Shown here: one piece after another, positions 24,210-32,808 of the stretch
Position numbering within the stretch: the stretch's first letter is position 1
Layout of the letters: each line of letters starts with the position of its first letter
NCBI GenBank assembly: GCA_022846035.1
Contig: AP025580.1
Location: 868,001 to 932,000, forward strand
Reading direction: 5' to 3'
Source of the DNA: Christensenellaceae bacterium
Lineage (GTDB): Bacteria > Bacillota > Clostridia > Christensenellales > Christensenellaceae
Length of the DNA: 64,000 bases
Notes under the pieces: model-generated
What the model was told of the DNA's origin: nothing
Databases searched by the model: none
Seen by the model: the letters and a program-made list of their open reading frames with translations, nothing else
Program-made: the position numbers and the translations under genes

Positions 24210-24934
24210 TGGAACGTATCGACGATTTGCAATTAAAAGGCCTTAAAATCATACAGGATACGGAGCTTTTCTGCTTTGGCATAGACGCTGTGCTGTTGGC
24301 GGATTTTGCCTCTCCAAAGAAAGGCGCGCGCGTCGCGGACCTCGGAACGGGAACGGGGATACTCCCGCTCCTTTTGTATGGCAGGCAGCCGGAAATCACG
24401 GTGGACGCGATCGAGCTACAGGAAAAGCTTGCCAGGACCGCGCGCAAAAGCATAGCATTAAACGGACTTGAAAGCCGTATCCGCATTATCAACGGCGACA
24501 TCAAGGACGCGCGCTCCCTGCTCGGGGACGGCTATGACGTCGTGGTATCCAACCCGCCGTACGATAAAGCGACTGCGGCGGTTCCCAGCATGGATGAGAG
24601 CCACCGGATCGCGCGCTTTGAAACGAAGATCACGCTGGAGGAGCTTTGCGCCTGCGCAGCGCGCCTCTTACGGCCTTACGGACGCTTTTGTATGATCCAT
24701 CGGGTATCGCGCATGGCGGAGATTTTCAGGACGCTGCGCGCGTGCAGGCTGGAGCCAAAGGAGCTGCGCTTTATTCACAGCCGCGTCACAAGCGAGCCGG
24801 TATGCATGCTGATTTCCGCCTCAAAGGACGGCAGGCCGGCGCTCAGGGTGCTCCCGCCGCTCATTGTGCACGAGGCGGACGGAAGCGAAACGCCGGAGAT
24901 CAGGAAGATATATAACAGAAACGGAGAAAGATAA
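24209..24934 (+). CDS. tRNA1(Val) adenine-N6 methyltransferase-like protein (YabB/TrmN6)
   Basis: A 241-residue SAM-dependent N6-adenine methyltransferase. Seen: the substrate-side start DLQLKGLKIIQDTELFCFG, the SAM motif VADLGTGTGILPLLL near residue 43 and the catalytic NPPY (VVSNPPYDKA) near residue 110. E. coli TrmN6 methylates A37 of tRNA1(Val); the Bacillus homologue YabB lies at the same place before rsmI. The ATG at 24209 begins the conserved region, with no Shine-Dalgarno upstream. It is followed by rsmI after 3 bp. Confidence 0.88.
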   Translation: MERIDDLQLKGLKIIQDTELFCFGIDAVLLADFASPKKGARVADLGTGTGILPLLLYGRQPEITVDAIELQEKLARTARKSIALNGLESRIRIINGDIKDARSLLGDGYDVVVSNPPYDKATAAVPSMDESHRIARFETKITLEELCACAARLLRPYGRFCMIHRVSRMAEIFRTLRACRLEPKELRFIHSRVTSEPVCMLISASKDGRPALRVLPPLIVHEADGSETPEIRKIYNRNGER

Positions 24935-24937
24935 GAG

Positions 24938-25765
24938 ATGGGCGGAAAATTATCGATTGTCGCCACCCCGATAGGAAACCTCGGAGATATTACCCTGCGC
25001 GCCCTTGAGACGCTGAGGGATGCGGATCTGGTCGCGGCGGAAGATACGCGGCGGACTGTGAAGCTGTTGAACCATTTCGATATTAAAAATAAACTGCTGA
25101 GCTTCCATGAATACAGCGACGAGGCGCGCTACCAGGAGATACTGCGCTGCCTTGGGGAGGGAAAACATGTGGCGCTGGTATCGGACGCGGGCACGCCTGT
25201 CATATCCGATCCGGGCTTCCAGTTGGTGGCGCGGTGCCTCGAGAGCGGGATTGAGGTGGAAAGCCTGCCCGGCGCGTGCGCGGCCATTACGGCGGTTACC
25301 TTGAGCGGCATGGACTGCTCGAGATTTTCTTTCTACGGTTTTTTGAATACAAAATCATCCGCACGCAAAAAAGAGCTGGAAGAGATGCGCGCGGCGGGCA
25401 AGCCGTGCGTTATTTACGAAAGCCCTAACAGGATCGGCAAGACGCTGGCGGACGTCTGCGAGGTATGCGGAGAAGATACGCCCGTGTGCGTTGCGCGCGA
25501 ACTGACAAAGGTATATGAGGAACTGCTGCGCACAACAGCGGGGGAAGCCCTGGAAATCCTTGGGCAAAGGGACGCGGTCAAGGGCGAATTCGTGCTGATA
25601 CTCGATCCGTCCGCGCAAAAGAGGGAAGTGTCAGACGAGGACATTGTTGCCGCCCTCAGGGAGTGCGTTTTAGAGGGGAAAACAAAAAAAGACGCCGTGA
25701 CTTATGTTACGGCGTTTCTTGGCGTTTCTAAGAACAGGACCTATCAATTGCTCCTGACCTTATAG
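24938..25765 (+). CDS. rsmI: 16S rRNA (cytidine1402-2'-O)-methyltransferase
   Basis: A 275-residue tetrapyrrole-methylase-fold enzyme that methylates C1402 in the decoding centre. Seen: LSIVATPIGNLGDITLRAL, EDTRRT near residue 36, SDAGTPVISDPGF near residue 85, LPGACAAITA near residue 110 and YESPNRI near residue 157. It starts 3 bp after trmN6. Its last 80 bp also hold the intrinsic terminator of the convergent abrB-like gene. Confidence 0.95.
   Translation: MGGKLSIVATPIGNLGDITLRALETLRDADLVAAEDTRRTVKLLNHFDIKNKLLSFHEYSDEARYQEILRCLGEGKHVALVSDAGTPVISDPGFQLVARCLESGIEVESLPGACAAITAVTLSGMDCSRFSFYGFLNTKSSARKKELEEMRAAGKPCVIYESPNRIGKTLADVCEVCGEDTPVCVARELTKVYEELLRTTAGEALEILGQRDAVKGEFVLILDPSAQKREVSDEDIVAALRECVLEGKTKKDAVTYVTAFLGVSKNRTYQLLLTL
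25684..25715 (-). terminator. abrB terminator inside rsmI
   Basis: On the minus strand ACGCCGTAAC, loop ATAA, GTCACGGCGT (25715-25692, one mismatch) is followed by C and seven T. It lies within the rsmI coding region, about 65-95 bp past the abrB stop. Confidence 0.7.
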
Positions 25766-25777
25766 GGAGCAAACAGG

Positions 25778-26026
25778 CTACTTTGCCTGTTCCTGCATGT
25801 CCTGTATGCATTTTGCGCATACATTTCGGCCTTTATAGACCTTTACATCTTCCATACTGTCGCAAAAAATACATGCCGGCTGATACTTTTTCAGCAGGAT
25901 GTAGTCGCCGTCTACGAAAATTTCGACAGGGTCTTTACAGTTAAAGCCCAAAACACGGCGCAGTTCAATGGGGAGCACAACTCTTCCAAGCGAGTCCAGC
26001 GGTCTTACGATACCTGTTGATTTCAT
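25778..26026 (-). CDS. abrB: AbrB-family transition-state regulator
   Basis: An 82-residue protein with the AbrB swapped-hairpin DNA-binding domain (KSTGIVRPLDSLGRVVLPIE at the N terminus, then LRRVLGF). The C-terminal half has CIFCDSMEDVKVYKGRNVCAKC, two CxxC pairs 16 residues apart, which could bind zinc; this tail is found in clostridial AbrB/SpoVT-like proteins. It lies between rsmI and metS as in Bacillus, on the opposite strand. It has an AGGAGGTAAAACAC ribosome-binding region and its own promoter at 26056-26084. Confidence 0.92.
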   Translation of the reverse strand: MKSTGIVRPLDSLGRVVLPIELRRVLGFNCKDPVEIFVDGDYILLKKYQPACIFCDSMEDVKVYKGRNVCAKCIQDMQEQAK

Positions 26027-26055
26027 GTGTTTTACCTCCTATAACGAACAGAATT

Positions 26056-26084
26056 ATCTTAACAAATAAACATTCTTTCGTCAA
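26056..26084 (-). promoter_or_regulatory. Promoter of abrB
   Basis: Minus strand TTGACG, 17 bp, TAAGAT. Confidence 0.55.
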
Positions 26085-26203
26085 TGTAAGGCTCCGGTGG
26101 CCCGGGCGGAAAGCCCTGTAAAAAAATGCCTGTTTATCAATTAATTCCCGCGTGTGAAATTGCTTTATAAAGCCGAAAATTTAATCTGCTGAATGGATTT
26201 TAC

Positions 26204-26232
26204 TTGAATTTGCGCAGGAAATGTAGTACAGT
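26204..26232 (+). promoter_or_regulatory. Putative promoter of comB-like gene
   Basis: TTGAAT (26204-26209), 17 bp, TACAGT (26227-26232). The remaining sequence between the abrB and comB promoters (26085-26203) shows nothing clear. Confidence 0.4.
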
Positions 26233-26276
26233 GATATATCATAATAGACACATAAGCTAAATTACGAGAGGTCAAC

Positions 26277-26993
26277 ATGAAAATTATCAGTTCAGCAGTG
26301 TTCAGCGATCTGCCGAAACAAGAGTTGCAGGACCGGACGGCGATCATGATCGATGCGCTGCGCGCGTCCGCCACAATTATTACCGCGATTGCCAACGGCT
26401 GCGACAGGATGGTGCCGACGGAGGAAGCGAACGAGGCGGCGGCCATTAAGAAAATATCGGAGGGGAACGTGCTTTTGTGCGGCGAGATTGCGGCGCAGAA
26501 AGTAAACGGCTTCGATCTTGGGAATTCGCCCCTGGAATTTACACAAGACGCCGTTGAGGATAAAATTATTATTTTTTCAACGACGAACGGAACGGTCGCG
26601 CTCAAATCCCTTGTGGCGGCGGAAGATGTGCTGGTAGGCTCGTTTATCAACGCCGAAGCGGTCGCGCAAAAGGCGTACGGCTTGGGGCGGGACATCGTCC
26701 TTGTGTGCGCGGGCACCAAGGAGAAGTTCTCGACGGACGATATTCTTGCCATGGGATGTATCATCGACAGGCTTATGAAGATCGACGAAACATTGGAGAC
26801 GGACGATATGGGCAAGGTGGCGTTAAAGCTTTACCACGATGCCAACCATGATATTCTGTCCGCGCTTGAGGGCAGCACGCATTTTGAATATCTAAAGCAG
26901 CTCAAGCTTTATGATGACCTGGAATATTGCACGCGCGAGGATATGCTGGGCGTGGTACCGGTTTATCAGGAAGGCGTTATTATTAAAGGATAA
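26277..26993 (+). CDS. comB: 2-phosphosulfolactate phosphatase family protein (ComB)
   Basis: A 238-residue ComB-family Mg-dependent phosphatase. The characterised enzyme removes phosphate from 2-phospho-3-sulfolactate in coenzyme M synthesis. Seen: IMIDALRASATIITAIANGC near residue 25 with the conserved DxLRAS-type motif, LCGEIAAQKVNGFDLGNSP near residue 68, FSTTNGT near residue 100 and VCAGTKEKFSTDD near residue 145. No other coenzyme M or sulfolactate gene is in the window, so the physiological substrate is open. It precedes a small conserved protein by 14 bp and is probably co-transcribed with it. Confidence 0.85.
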   Translation: MKIISSAVFSDLPKQELQDRTAIMIDALRASATIITAIANGCDRMVPTEEANEAAAIKKISEGNVLLCGEIAAQKVNGFDLGNSPLEFTQDAVEDKIIIFSTTNGTVALKSLVAAEDVLVGSFINAEAVAQKAYGLGRDIVLVCAGTKEKFSTDDILAMGCIIDRLMKIDETLETDDMGKVALKLYHDANHDILSALEGSTHFEYLKQLKLYDDLEYCTREDMLGVVPVYQEGVIIKG

Positions 26994-27007
26994 GGAAGAA
27001 AACGGAT

Positions 27008-27310
27008 ATGAAAGTGAACGCAGCTTTTATTTTTGCCGCGCCGGGCGCGGACTATAAGCGGGACCGGAGCGTTGTCGATACTCCCGGCGTACGTTTGACG
27101 GTAATCGGCGTAAAGGATTATGAGGAAGGCGTGCTTGCCGCCAGGGAAATGGTGGAGCAGGGGGTCGGAGCGATTGAATTGTGCGCGGGCTTTGGCAACG
27201 AGGGCGTAGCGAAAATCAGCAAAGCCGTTGAGGGAAAAGCGGTTGTGGGCGCTGTAAGGTTCGACATCCATCCGGGGCTGGAATTCAAAAGCGGGGATCA
27301 GATATTCTGA
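27008..27310 (+). CDS. Small conserved protein, DUF6506-like
   Basis: A 100-residue protein without a known function; I believe it belongs to a small domain-of-unknown-function family (DUF6506), but cannot verify this. It has an alternating strand/helix pattern, VNAAFIFAAPGADYKRDRS at the N terminus, then GVRLTVIGV, GAIELCAGFGNEGV and GAVRFDIHPG, suggesting a compact alpha/beta domain with a Gly-rich loop. It is the second gene of a pair with comB and is closed by the terminator at 27334-27368. Confidence 0.7.
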   Translation: MKVNAAFIFAAPGADYKRDRSVVDTPGVRLTVIGVKDYEEGVLAAREMVEQGVGAIELCAGFGNEGVAKISKAVEGKAVVGAVRFDIHPGLEFKSGDQIF

Positions 27311-27333
27311 TACTGCCTGGGGAAAAGAAATGG

Positions 27334-27368
27334 AAACTGCCGTATCTCGTTTGTTACGGCAGTTTTTT
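27334..27368 (+). terminator. Terminator after comB-DUF operon
   Basis: AAACTGCCGTA (27334-27344), 10-base loop, TACGGCAGTTT (27355-27365), then TTT. Confidence 0.85.
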
Positions 27369-27394
27369 GTTGCATGGCCTTATGCGCGGCAGTA

Positions 27395-27423
27395 TTGAAA
27401 TAGCGCAGGGGAAACGATATAAT
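27395..27423 (+). promoter_or_regulatory. Promoter of metS
   Basis: TTGAAA (27395-27400), 17 bp, TATAAT (27418-27423). The leader is too short for a T-box or S-box. Confidence 0.65.
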
Positions 27424-27458
27424 GTAAGTTATGTATGAAAAATAAAGGAGCGAGAGCA

Positions 27459-29393
27459 ATGAGGGAAAAATTTTACATCACGACGCCCATCTATTATCCG
27501 AGCGATAAGCTGCATATCGGTCATGCCTACTGCACAACGGCGGCCGATTCGATCGCGCGTTTTAAGCGCCAGACGGGCTATGACGTCATGTTCCTGACGG
27601 GAACGGACGAACACGGCCAGAAAATCGAAAAGATCGCTACGGAAAAGGGGATGTCGCCCAAAGAATATGTGGATGGGGTCGTGTCGCAGATCAAGGCGTT
27701 GTGGGAGCTTATGAATATCACGAACGATGATTTTATACGCACCACCGATAAGCGCCATGAGCAGTGCGTGCAAAAGATTTTCCAAAAGCTCTACGACCAG
27801 GGAGATATTTATAAAAGCGAATATGAAAGCTGGTATTGTACGCCGTGCGAAGCGTTCTGGACGGATACGCAGCTTATAGACGGGAAATGTCCGGACTGCG
27901 GGCGGGAAGTGCAGCGCGTCAAGGAAGAAAGTTATTTCTTCCGCGCGTCCAAATACGCGGACAAGCTGATCGCGCATATCAAAGAACATCCGGAATTTAT
28001 CCAGCCAGAATCGCGCAAGAATGAAATGCTTAACAACTTCCTTTTGCCCGGGCTTGAAGACTTATGCGTGTCGCGTTCCTCTTTCAAATGGGGGATTCCG
28101 GTGCCCTTTGACAAGGATCACGTGATGTATGTATGGATCGACGCGCTTTCCAACTATATTTCCGCCCTTGGTTATTTATCGGACGACGACAGCAAATTCC
28201 AAAAGTATTGGCCCGCGGATCTGCACTTGGTCGGAAAGGAAATCGTACGTTTTCACACGATTACATGGCCGACGATCCTGATGGCGCTCGGTTTGCCCCT
28301 GCCAAAGCGCGTATATGGCCACGGATGGCTTACGCTGCAGGGCGGCAAAATGAGCAAAAGCCGAGGCAACGTCGTCGATCCGGTCGTTTTGGTCGGGCGC
28401 TACGGTGTGGATGCGATCCGCTATTTCCTCATGCGCGAAGCGCCGCTCGGAAGCGATCTGATGTTTTCCAACGAACTGCTGCTTGCGCGTATCAACGCGG
28501 ACCTGGCAAACGATCTTGGCAACCTTTTGTCGCGTACGGTCGCGATGATCGATAAATATTTTGGCGGCGAAATTCCGGCCTGTGGCGAGGCGGACGCCGA
28601 GGACCAAAAACTGATCGATTTCGCATCGGCGCTGCCGAAGCGGTTTGAGGCGCTGATGAATGAATGGAAAGTGTCCGAGGCGCTCGGCGAAGTATGGCAG
28701 TATATCGGCATGCTCAACAAGTATATTGATATTACGATGCCGTGGGCGCTCGCCAAAGACGAGACGCAAAAGCCGCGCCTTGCAAGCGTGATGTATCATC
28801 TGGCGGAGGGGCTGAGGATTGTTTCCGTATTGATTGAGAGCGTTATGCCCGAAACTTCTGTTAGAATGCGCGGGCAATTGGGTATCGATAACTGTGGACC
28901 GCTTTGCAGCTGGGACAGCATTCTTTCGTATGGCAAAGTGGAAGCGGGTACCAATGTGCTCAAGGGCGCGCCCATCTTCCCGCGAATTGAGATCGATAAA
29001 GAGCTTGGGGAGCTGGATAAGCTGATGGCGGCGGCGCGCGAGCAGACCAAAGAAGAAAAGAAAGAAAAGGAACCGGAGCAGATTACGATCGACGATTTTA
29101 AAAAAGTACAGCTAAAAACCGCCAGGGTGATCGATTGCGAAAACCTGGAGGGCTCGGATAAGCTGCTGAAGCTGACGGTCAAGTGCGGGGAAGAGAAAAG
29201 GACTATCGTATCGGGTATCCGCGAAAGCTTCAGCGCGCGGGAGATGGTTGGGAAGACGGTTGTCATCGTGGCAAACCTAAAGCCTGCCAAACTGCGCGGT
29301 ACGCTTTCGGAGGGAATGATTCTGGCCGTAGGAGATAACCCTGATATTGCGCTTGTGACCGCAGACAGCGAGGACGGGCTGACCGTAGGGTAA
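27459..29393 (+). CDS. metG: Methionyl-tRNA synthetase
   Basis: A 644-residue class I synthetase. Seen: YYPSDKLHIGHAY (HIGH), the zinc knuckle CTPCEAFWTDTQLIDGKCPDC written here as CxxC-x14-CxxC near residue 125, GKMSKSRGN (KMSKS) near residue 297, and a C-terminal Trbp111-type tRNA-binding domain (from about residue 540, DFKKVQLKTARVIDCENLEG). The ATG at 27459 has AAGGAG 8 bp upstream; an earlier in-frame start at 27435 precedes that site. It begins a three-gene run metS-tatD-radical SAM, as in many Clostridia. Confidence 0.96.
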   Translation: MREKFYITTPIYYPSDKLHIGHAYCTTAADSIARFKRQTGYDVMFLTGTDEHGQKIEKIATEKGMSPKEYVDGVVSQIKALWELMNITNDDFIRTTDKRHEQCVQKIFQKLYDQGDIYKSEYESWYCTPCEAFWTDTQLIDGKCPDCGREVQRVKEESYFFRASKYADKLIAHIKEHPEFIQPESRKNEMLNNFLLPGLEDLCVSRSSFKWGIPVPFDKDHVMYVWIDALSNYISALGYLSDDDSKFQKYWPADLHLVGKEIVRFHTITWPTILMALGLPLPKRVYGHGWLTLQGGKMSKSRGNVVDPVVLVGRYGVDAIRYFLMREAPLGSDLMFSNELLLARINADLANDLGNLLSRTVAMIDKYFGGEIPACGEADAEDQKLIDFASALPKRFEALMNEWKVSEALGEVWQYIGMLNKYIDITMPWALAKDETQKPRLASVMYHLAEGLRIVSVLIESVMPETSVRMRGQLGIDNCGPLCSWDSILSYGKVEAGTNVLKGAPIFPRIEIDKELGELDKLMAAAREQTKEEKKEKEPEQITIDDFKKVQLKTARVIDCENLEGSDKLLKLTVKCGEEKRTIVSGIRESFSAREMVGKTVVIVANLKPAKLRGTLSEGMILAVGDNPDIALVTADSEDGLTVG

Positions 29394-29397
29394 CGAA

Positions 29398-30162
29398 ATG
29401 AGATTATTTGATACACATACGCATCTTCTGGACGAACGATTTGACGAGGACCGCGAAACGCTGCTTAGGGAGCTTGCGGAACAGGGGATCGAATATATTG
29501 TGGAATGCTCCTCGGATATGGGAGACAGCGTGCGCGCGGCGGCGCTTGCAAGGGAGCATTATCCGGTTTATGCCGCTGTTGGCGTGCACCCGCACAGCGC
29601 GCAGGAATGGGATGAAACGTCGAAAGACGTATTGCGCTCGCTGAGCAAAGAACAAAAGGTGGTGGCGATCGGAGAGATCGGGCTCGATTACCATTATGAT
29701 TTTTCGCCGCGCGAAGCACAAAAGAAAGCTTTTGCGCAGCAAATCGAGCTCGCGATTGAGCTTGATCTGCCTATTGTGGTGCACAGCAGAGAAGCGACGA
29801 TGGATACGATGACGATCCTCAGGCAATATCCCGACGCGCGCGGGGAGATGCATTGCTTTTCGGGCAGCGCGCAGACGGCGAAAGAGCTGGTGGCGATGGG
29901 ATTTTATATCGCCTTTGGCGGTTCGCTCACCTTTAAAAACGCGCGTAAAACGATTGAGGCGGCGCAGGCAGTTCCCTTAGAGCGGCTGCTTTTGGAGACG
30001 GATTGCCCGTATATGACGCCGGTACCCTTGCGGGGCAGGCGGAACCAGCCGGCCTATGTCCGTTATGTGGCGGAAAAGATGGCGGAAATAAGGGACATGG
30101 ATACGGAAGAAATCGCGCGGCTCACTCTGGAAAACGCCAAACGATTTTTTGGAATTGCTTAA
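29398..30162 (+). CDS. tatD: TatD-family metal-dependent DNase
   Basis: A 254-residue TIM-barrel amidohydrolase-fold nuclease. Metal ligands are visible in LFDTHTHLLD at the N terminus, IGEIGLDYHY near residue 95, VHSREA near residue 127, MHCFSG near residue 151 and LETDCPYMTP near residue 200. It starts 5 bp after metS, the usual neighbour in Firmicutes. Confidence 0.94.
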   Translation: MRLFDTHTHLLDERFDEDRETLLRELAEQGIEYIVECSSDMGDSVRAAALAREHYPVYAAVGVHPHSAQEWDETSKDVLRSLSKEQKVVAIGEIGLDYHYDFSPREAQKKAFAQQIELAIELDLPIVVHSREATMDTMTILRQYPDARGEMHCFSGSAQTAKELVAMGFYIAFGGSLTFKNARKTIEAAQAVPLERLLLETDCPYMTPVPLRGRRNQPAYVRYVAEKMAEIRDMDTEEIARLTLENAKRFFGIA

Positions 30163-30173
30163 AGGAGAAAGTT

Positions 30174-30761
30174 TTGGACAATACATATACGTATAAGATC
30201 GGCAACGCGACCTATATCAACCTGACTAACCAATGCACGAACGATTGCGATTTCTGCGTGCGCCGGACGGAAAAGGGAGTTGCGGGATATGATTTATGGC
30301 TGGAAAAAGAACCGTCGGCACAGGAGGTCATTGACGAATTGAAAAAGGACCCGGGAGACGTGGTTTTCTGCGGATATGGGGAACCGACGATCAAGATCGA
30401 CGAACTCAAGGAAGTGGCGGCATACGTAAAAAGTTATGGCGGACATACGCGCATCAATACCAACGGACATGCCAGCGTTTACCACGGGCGGGATATTGCG
30501 CGGGAGCTGGCCGGCTTGATCGACGAGGTGTCCATCAGCCTGAACGAAGCGGATGCGCGTAAATATGAGGCTGTGGTGCACAGCAAATACGGCGAGGATG
30601 GTTTTCGCTATATGATCGATTTTGCGCGGGACTGCGTGAAATACGGGATCAAGACGACGCTTTCCGTGGTAGACATCATCAGTCCGGAGGATATCGAGAT
30701 ATGCCGGAAAATCGCGGAAGATGTGGGCGCGCGCTTCAGGGTGCGGCATTATATTTCATAA
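30174..30761 (+). CDS. TatD-linked radical SAM protein
   Basis: A 195-residue radical SAM protein of the short family that follows tatD in many Clostridia. Seen: YINLTNQCTNDCDFCVR with the CxxxCxxC cluster motif near residue 22, FCGYGEPTIK (the GGE-equivalent SAM motif) near residue 65 and TRINTNGH near residue 92. The start is TTG at 30174 with AAAGGAGA 6 bp upstream; the open frame extends further 5' but only as an overlap with tatD. Its function is unknown; a role in tRNA or peptide modification is possible but only guessed. A strong terminator follows. Confidence 0.85.
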   Translation: MDNTYTYKIGNATYINLTNQCTNDCDFCVRRTEKGVAGYDLWLEKEPSAQEVIDELKKDPGDVVFCGYGEPTIKIDELKEVAAYVKSYGGHTRINTNGHASVYHGRDIARELAGLIDEVSISLNEADARKYEAVVHSKYGEDGFRYMIDFARDCVKYGIKTTLSVVDIISPEDIEICRKIAEDVGARFRVRHYIS

Positions 30762-30766
30762 AAGAC

Positions 30767-30798
30767 AAAAGAGGCTGCCTTACGGCAGCCTCTTTTTT
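30767..30798. terminator. Bidirectional terminator
   Basis: AAAAGAGGCTGCC (30767-30779), loop TTAC, GGCAGCCTCTTTT (30784-30796), then TT. It serves the plus-strand radical SAM gene and the minus-strand ABC permease. Confidence 0.9.
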
Positions 30799-30806
30799 GT
30801 GCTTTT

Positions 30807-31571
30807 TTATTCGGCGGGCGCTTTTACCGGCGCGCGCCGCGTGAGCAGCCAGCCAAGGAACAGGAATATGGCGGACAGGAGGAGGAAGAACAAAGCTGCG
30901 TTGGCCGTATTTGTCATCCAATCGCCAAAGGCAAGGAGCGCAACGCCGGCAGAATAAAGAGGCGCGTCCGGATGGAAGCTTAAGGCGCCCGCAAGGAAAG
31001 CGATTACAGCCGCAGGTACGCCGATAGAAACGATGATCTTTGCCGCGGTATTCATCCGGTAATATGCGCCGGCCAGGAAGTAGCCGAAAACCATGAAAAA
31101 CAGGTAGACCGTGAAGAAAAACACGAACAATACGATAAAGGATCCCGCAAACTGCGAGCTTGCGCCGGACGTTCCGAAAAAATATGGGATCGCGTCGAAA
31201 AGAATGCTCAAAAGCGACGTTACGACGGCGGCGGCGAGGGCGAACAATAAGAAACTGACGTAGTGCGTGCGGCGGGAAACGCCGTTTGAGATGGCAAGAC
31301 GGATATTCTCCCCAAAGCTTGCGAGGCCTAATACAAAGAGGAAGACCAGGGCGAAAGGGAAAGTTGCCATGTTGAAAGAACCGAGGGAAGAGCTTATTAT
31401 GATACCAGTTGTGCTGGCGGACGGAACGGCGCCAAAAGTCCTGTCAGAACCCGTTTGACCGGAAAAGAGAAGAGAAAGCGCGATCGTCGCGACCGCTACG
31501 ATCAGGTAGAATATCAGAAAAGCAAGGCGGTTTGATTTCCATTGCCAGAAAAGCATTTTTTTCAGTCTCAT
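30807..31571 (-). CDS. ABC-2 type exporter permease
   Basis: A 254-residue membrane protein with about six hydrophobic segments: LAFLIFYLIVAVATIALSL near residue 15, then segments near residues 70, 110, 145, 180 and 225. It is the last gene of a minus operon GntR-ATPase-permease of the YtrA type. Such exporters answer to cell-wall-active compounds in Bacillus. The substrate cannot be predicted. Confidence 0.85.
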   Translation of the reverse strand: MRLKKMLFWQWKSNRLAFLIFYLIVAVATIALSLLFSGQTGSDRTFGAVPSASTTGIIISSSLGSFNMATFPFALVFLFVLGLASFGENIRLAISNGVSRRTHYVSFLLFALAAAVVTSLLSILFDAIPYFFGTSGASSQFAGSFIVLFVFFFTVYLFFMVFGYFLAGAYYRMNTAAKIIVSIGVPAAVIAFLAGALSFHPDAPLYSAGVALLAFGDWMTNTANAALFFLLLSAIFLFLGWLLTRRAPVKAPAE

Positions 31572-31588
31572 TTTGATTTCATCCTTTC

Positions 31589-32428
31589 TTATGAGTTGGT
31601 CAGGTGAATAAAGAGCTGCTGCAGGTCAAGGGGGGTAACCGTAAGTTCCGGCGGAACGTTCCCGCGCTCTCCAAGAACGTGCGCGACCATCAGGCCGCCG
31701 AGTTCCTGTGTGCCTAATATTTGCTTTCCCGCGCACCATGCGCCGACCGAATCCTTGCGGCCGGAGACGGTAAAGCCCATTTTTCGGACCTCCTCCGTAT
31801 CACGGTCCAAAAGAATCCCGCCGTTCCTTAAGATCACAACGCGGTCAACGATGCCCGCGACTTCCTCGATCAGGTGCGTAGAAAGGACCACCGTGCAGGG
31901 TCGCTGCGCGTACAACCTAAGAAGCTCGTCATAGAAAAGCTGCCGGTGGTTTGCGTCCAGCCCCAAGACCGGCTCGTCAAACAACAGGTATTCCGCGCCC
32001 GAAGCTAAGGTGATAATCAGTTTGGAAACAGAACGGTAGCCGGTGGAAAGTTTGCCGATTTTTTTCCTGGGATCCAAAGAGAATTTTTCCGCAAGAGCAT
32101 ACGCGTAGTCCATATCAAATTCCGGATAAAACAGTTTTGACCATTCAAAGATACGCCGTACAGGAATGGCGGATTCGTAGAGTGTGTCCTCGCTCATATA
32201 AGAAATTAATTGCAAGGCCCGGTCGTTTTCCATGACCGGCATACCGCCGGCATACACAAATCCCTCGGTGGGGAACAGGCGGTTGGTCACAAGGTTTAGC
32301 AGCGTGGATTTTCCGGCGCCGTTGCGGCCTAAAAGCCCGTAAATGTGATTGCTTTCAAAGGAGACGCTTACATGGTCGAGCGCCGTTACCTCTTTGAATT
32401 TTTTGGTTACATTCTTCAGTTCAATCAT
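31589..32428 (-). CDS. ABC transporter ATP-binding protein
   Basis: A 279-residue single-domain ATPase. Seen: LLGRNGAGKSTLLNLVTN (Walker A) near residue 33, an ABC signature KLSTGYRS near residue 123 and YLLFDEPVLGLD (Walker B) near residue 148, followed by LSTHLIEE. The signature has STGYR in place of SGGQ, a variant common in YtrB-type proteins. It overlaps the GntR gene by 8 bp and precedes the permease by 17 bp. Confidence 0.92.
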   Translation of the reverse strand: MIELKNVTKKFKEVTALDHVSVSFESNHIYGLLGRNGAGKSTLLNLVTNRLFPTEGFVYAGGMPVMENDRALQLISYMSEDTLYESAIPVRRIFEWSKLFYPEFDMDYAYALAEKFSLDPRKKIGKLSTGYRSVSKLIITLASGAEYLLFDEPVLGLDANHRQLFYDELLRLYAQRPCTVVLSTHLIEEVAGIVDRVVILRNGGILLDRDTEEVRKMGFTVSGRKDSVGAWCAGKQILGTQELGGLMVAHVLGERGNVPPELTVTPLDLQQLFIHLTNS

Positions 32429-32792
32429 TTTTTGCTCCTTTCGCGATCATACCGATCAGTTCATCAGAACTGATACCAAGTTTTGCCGCTTCACCCAACA
32501 GCCGCAAAATGTAGTCCTCATAAAAGGATTGCCGTCTTTTTTTAAGGACCGCCTGCGCGGCTCCCTGTTTTACAAACATACCGACTCCTCGTTTCTTGTA
32601 TAATATGCCGCCGTCCACCAGCAGCGTCATGCCTTTCAAAACCGTGGCGGGGTTGATGTGGTAGAGGGTCGAAATCTCCGTTGTAGAGGGAATTTGCGAC
32701 TCTTCCGCAAATGCGCCGGACAGGATGGAGTCTTCGATCTGTGCGGAAATCTGCAGGTAGATGGGGGTATCGCTTTCAAAATCGATGTTCAT
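32421..32792 (-). CDS. GntR-family repressor, YtrA type
   Basis: A 123-residue short GntR protein: a winged helix (DTPIYLQISAQIEDSILSG, then IPSTTEISTLYHINPATVLK) and a small dimerisation tail, as in YtrA. The ATG at 32792 has GGAGG 6 bp upstream; the ATG at 32810 lies within the operator and is not needed. It should repress its own operon through the palindrome at 32809-32840. Confidence 0.88.
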   Translation of the reverse strand: MNIDFESDTPIYLQISAQIEDSILSGAFAEESQIPSTTEISTLYHINPATVLKGMTLLVDGGILYKKRGVGMFVKQGAAQAVLKKRRQSFYEDYILRLLGEAAKLGISSDELIGMIAKGAKND

Positions 32793-32808
32793 TTCATCCT
32801 CCTTTAGC

